From NCBI GenBank assembly GCA_016763255.1, contig JAESUA010000122.1, positions 1 to 5,945 on the forward strand: 5,945 nt of DNA, written 5' to 3'. The notes beneath the pieces are model-generated. The model saw only the letters and a list, made by a program, of their open reading frames with translations, had not been told where the DNA came from and ran no database searches. This document shows positions 5,437 to 5,945 of the stretch, in pieces. Position numbers and translations under genes: made by a program. The stretch is from Magnetovibrio sp. (GTDB lineage Bacteria; Pseudomonadota; Alphaproteobacteria; Rhodospirillales; Magnetovibrionaceae). How positions within the stretch are numbered: position 1 is the stretch's first letter; each line of letters opens with the position of its first letter.

Positions 5437-5449
5437 GGCACTCTATATT
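5420..5449 (+). promoter_or_regulatory. Candidate promoter for the small membrane-protein gene
   Basis: TTGTGT (5420-5425) and TATATT (5444-5449) are separated by 18 bases, which puts the start near 5456. That leaves a short leader still containing the ribosome binding site GGAG (5459-5462), nine bases before ATG at 5472. Hexamers and spacing match those before the amidohydrolase gene. Confidence 0.35.
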
Positions 5450-5471
5450 CAAAAAAGTGGAGCCTAAGTCC

Positions 5472-5882
5472 ATGACAGATCAAGCATTGCGCCCGCGCTG
5501 GGCACTCGTTATCGCCATCGTTGCGGGGCTGTTTGGCCTTTTGACCATAAAATCGGGCGGTGAGGTGTTGTTCTTCGACGGTGCCGGACGCGCGGCGGCA
5601 GGCGACTTTGTGCCGTTTGTTTTGTGGTTCAATTTCCTGGCCGGATTTGCCTATCTGGCCACGGCCATCGGGTTGGCGCTGTGGCGGCCCTGGGCGGCGC
5701 CGTTATCGTTCACCATTGCCGGTCTCACGGTGCTGGTTTTTGCCGCCTTCGCCATCCATATCTGGAGCGGCCAAGCCTTTGAAACCCGCACCATCAGCGC
5801 CATGAGTTTAAGAAGTCTGGTGTGGCTGAGCATTGCCTTCACCCTGCGCGGCAAATTCGACCATCGGCTGGTGGCGGCCTAA
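5472..5882 (+). CDS. Small four-helix inner-membrane protein, function unknown
   Basis: The 136-residue protein has four likely membrane helices at about 10-27, 46-70, 77-98 and 110-126. A short loop between the first two carries TIKSGGEVLFFDGAGRAAAGDFVPF. Basic residues at both ends (LRPRW; RGKFDHR) suggest both termini lie in the cytoplasm. I have the impression of a conserved proteobacterial membrane family but cannot name it, and no catalytic motif is visible. The ATG at 5472 is chosen because GGAG (5459-5462) precedes it by nine bases. The frame could be extended upstream to 5361, but that part is less hydrophobic, has no ribosome binding site and would include the candidate promoter. 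The gap of 365 bases after nirK and its own promoter argue against an operon with nirK, so a link to nitrite reduction is unproven. Confidence 0.82.
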   Translation: MTDQALRPRWALVIAIVAGLFGLLTIKSGGEVLFFDGAGRAAAGDFVPFVLWFNFLAGFAYLATAIGLALWRPWAAPLSFTIAGLTVLVFAAFAIHIWSGQAFETRTISAMSLRSLVWLSIAFTLRGKFDHRLVAA

Positions 5883-5894
5883 TACCAAGCTGCG

Positions 5895-5945
5895 CTAATA
5901 AAGCCCGCCGGTGCCCGCCGCGGGGGCTTGCCCGCCATTGCCATC
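5895..5945 (-). CDS. Possible C-terminal end of a convergent gene
   Basis: From the right edge the minus strand is open for 16 codons (DGNGGQAPAAGTGGLY) to TAG at 5897-5895. The Gly/Ala/Pro-rich text resembles a low-complexity protein tail and would leave a 12-base gap to the membrane-protein stop. Sixteen codons of GC-rich sequence can be open by chance, so this is only a possibility. Confidence 0.22.
   Translation of the reverse strand, partial: DGNGGQAPAAGTGGLY
5901..5929. terminator. GC-rich hairpin after the membrane-protein gene
   Basis: AAGCCC (5901-5906) pairs with GGGCTT (5924-5929), and partial inner pairing (CCG with CGG) extends the stem past a bulged G. It starts 18 bases after the stop codon, a normal place for a terminator. 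No run of T follows on either strand, so intrinsic termination would be weak. It may instead be coding sequence of a convergent gene. Confidence 0.35.

Overview
The window looks like chromosomal DNA of an alphaproteobacterium, perhaps a Rhodospirillales-type marine or sediment organism. This rests on the style of the NirK protein, the moderate GC content and the gene types; no rRNA or other marker confirms it. No tRNA, rRNA, CRISPR array or intact insertion sequence was seen.

Layout from left to right. (1) A membrane-anchored diguanylate cyclase (GGDEF) gene on the minus strand runs off the left edge, with a good sigma70-type promoter and a G9 tract near its predicted transcript start. (2) Next comes a degenerate second copy of the nirK leader, reading rightwards: about 210 bp, ungapped, about 83% identical to the real one. 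It includes the palindrome TTGAG-N4-CTCAA, the ribosome binding site and the first 13-14 codons of nirK, then breaks off. (3) A complete minus-strand gene follows for a 665-residue amidohydrolase of the YtcJ/amidohydrolase-3 type. (4) A gene-poor stretch of about 330 bp leads into the second leader copy. (5) An intact nirK on the plus strand encodes a Tat-exported, class I copper nitrite reductase with every copper ligand and both catalytic residues. (6) The last ~15 codons of nirK and the next ~165 bp are, on the opposite strand, the 5' part of a frameshifted and truncated xenobiotic (Vat/CatB-type) acetyltransferase gene. (7) A plus-strand gene for a small four-helix membrane protein of unknown function follows, then a GC-rich hairpin that may lie in the end of a convergent gene.

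How the parts relate. NirK would reduce nitrite to nitric oxide in the periplasm. No other denitrification gene (nor, nos, nirV, nnrR) is visible, so nirK appears to be a single-gene unit. The amidohydrolase sits between two direct repeats of the nirK leader, and nirK ends inside a wrecked resistance-type gene. Together these suggest a patchwork built by duplication and recombination around nirK. The two most interesting points are the duplicated nirK leader, whose last ~95 bp is far better conserved than the rest, and the nirK C-terminus apparently made from antisense acetyltransferase sequence.
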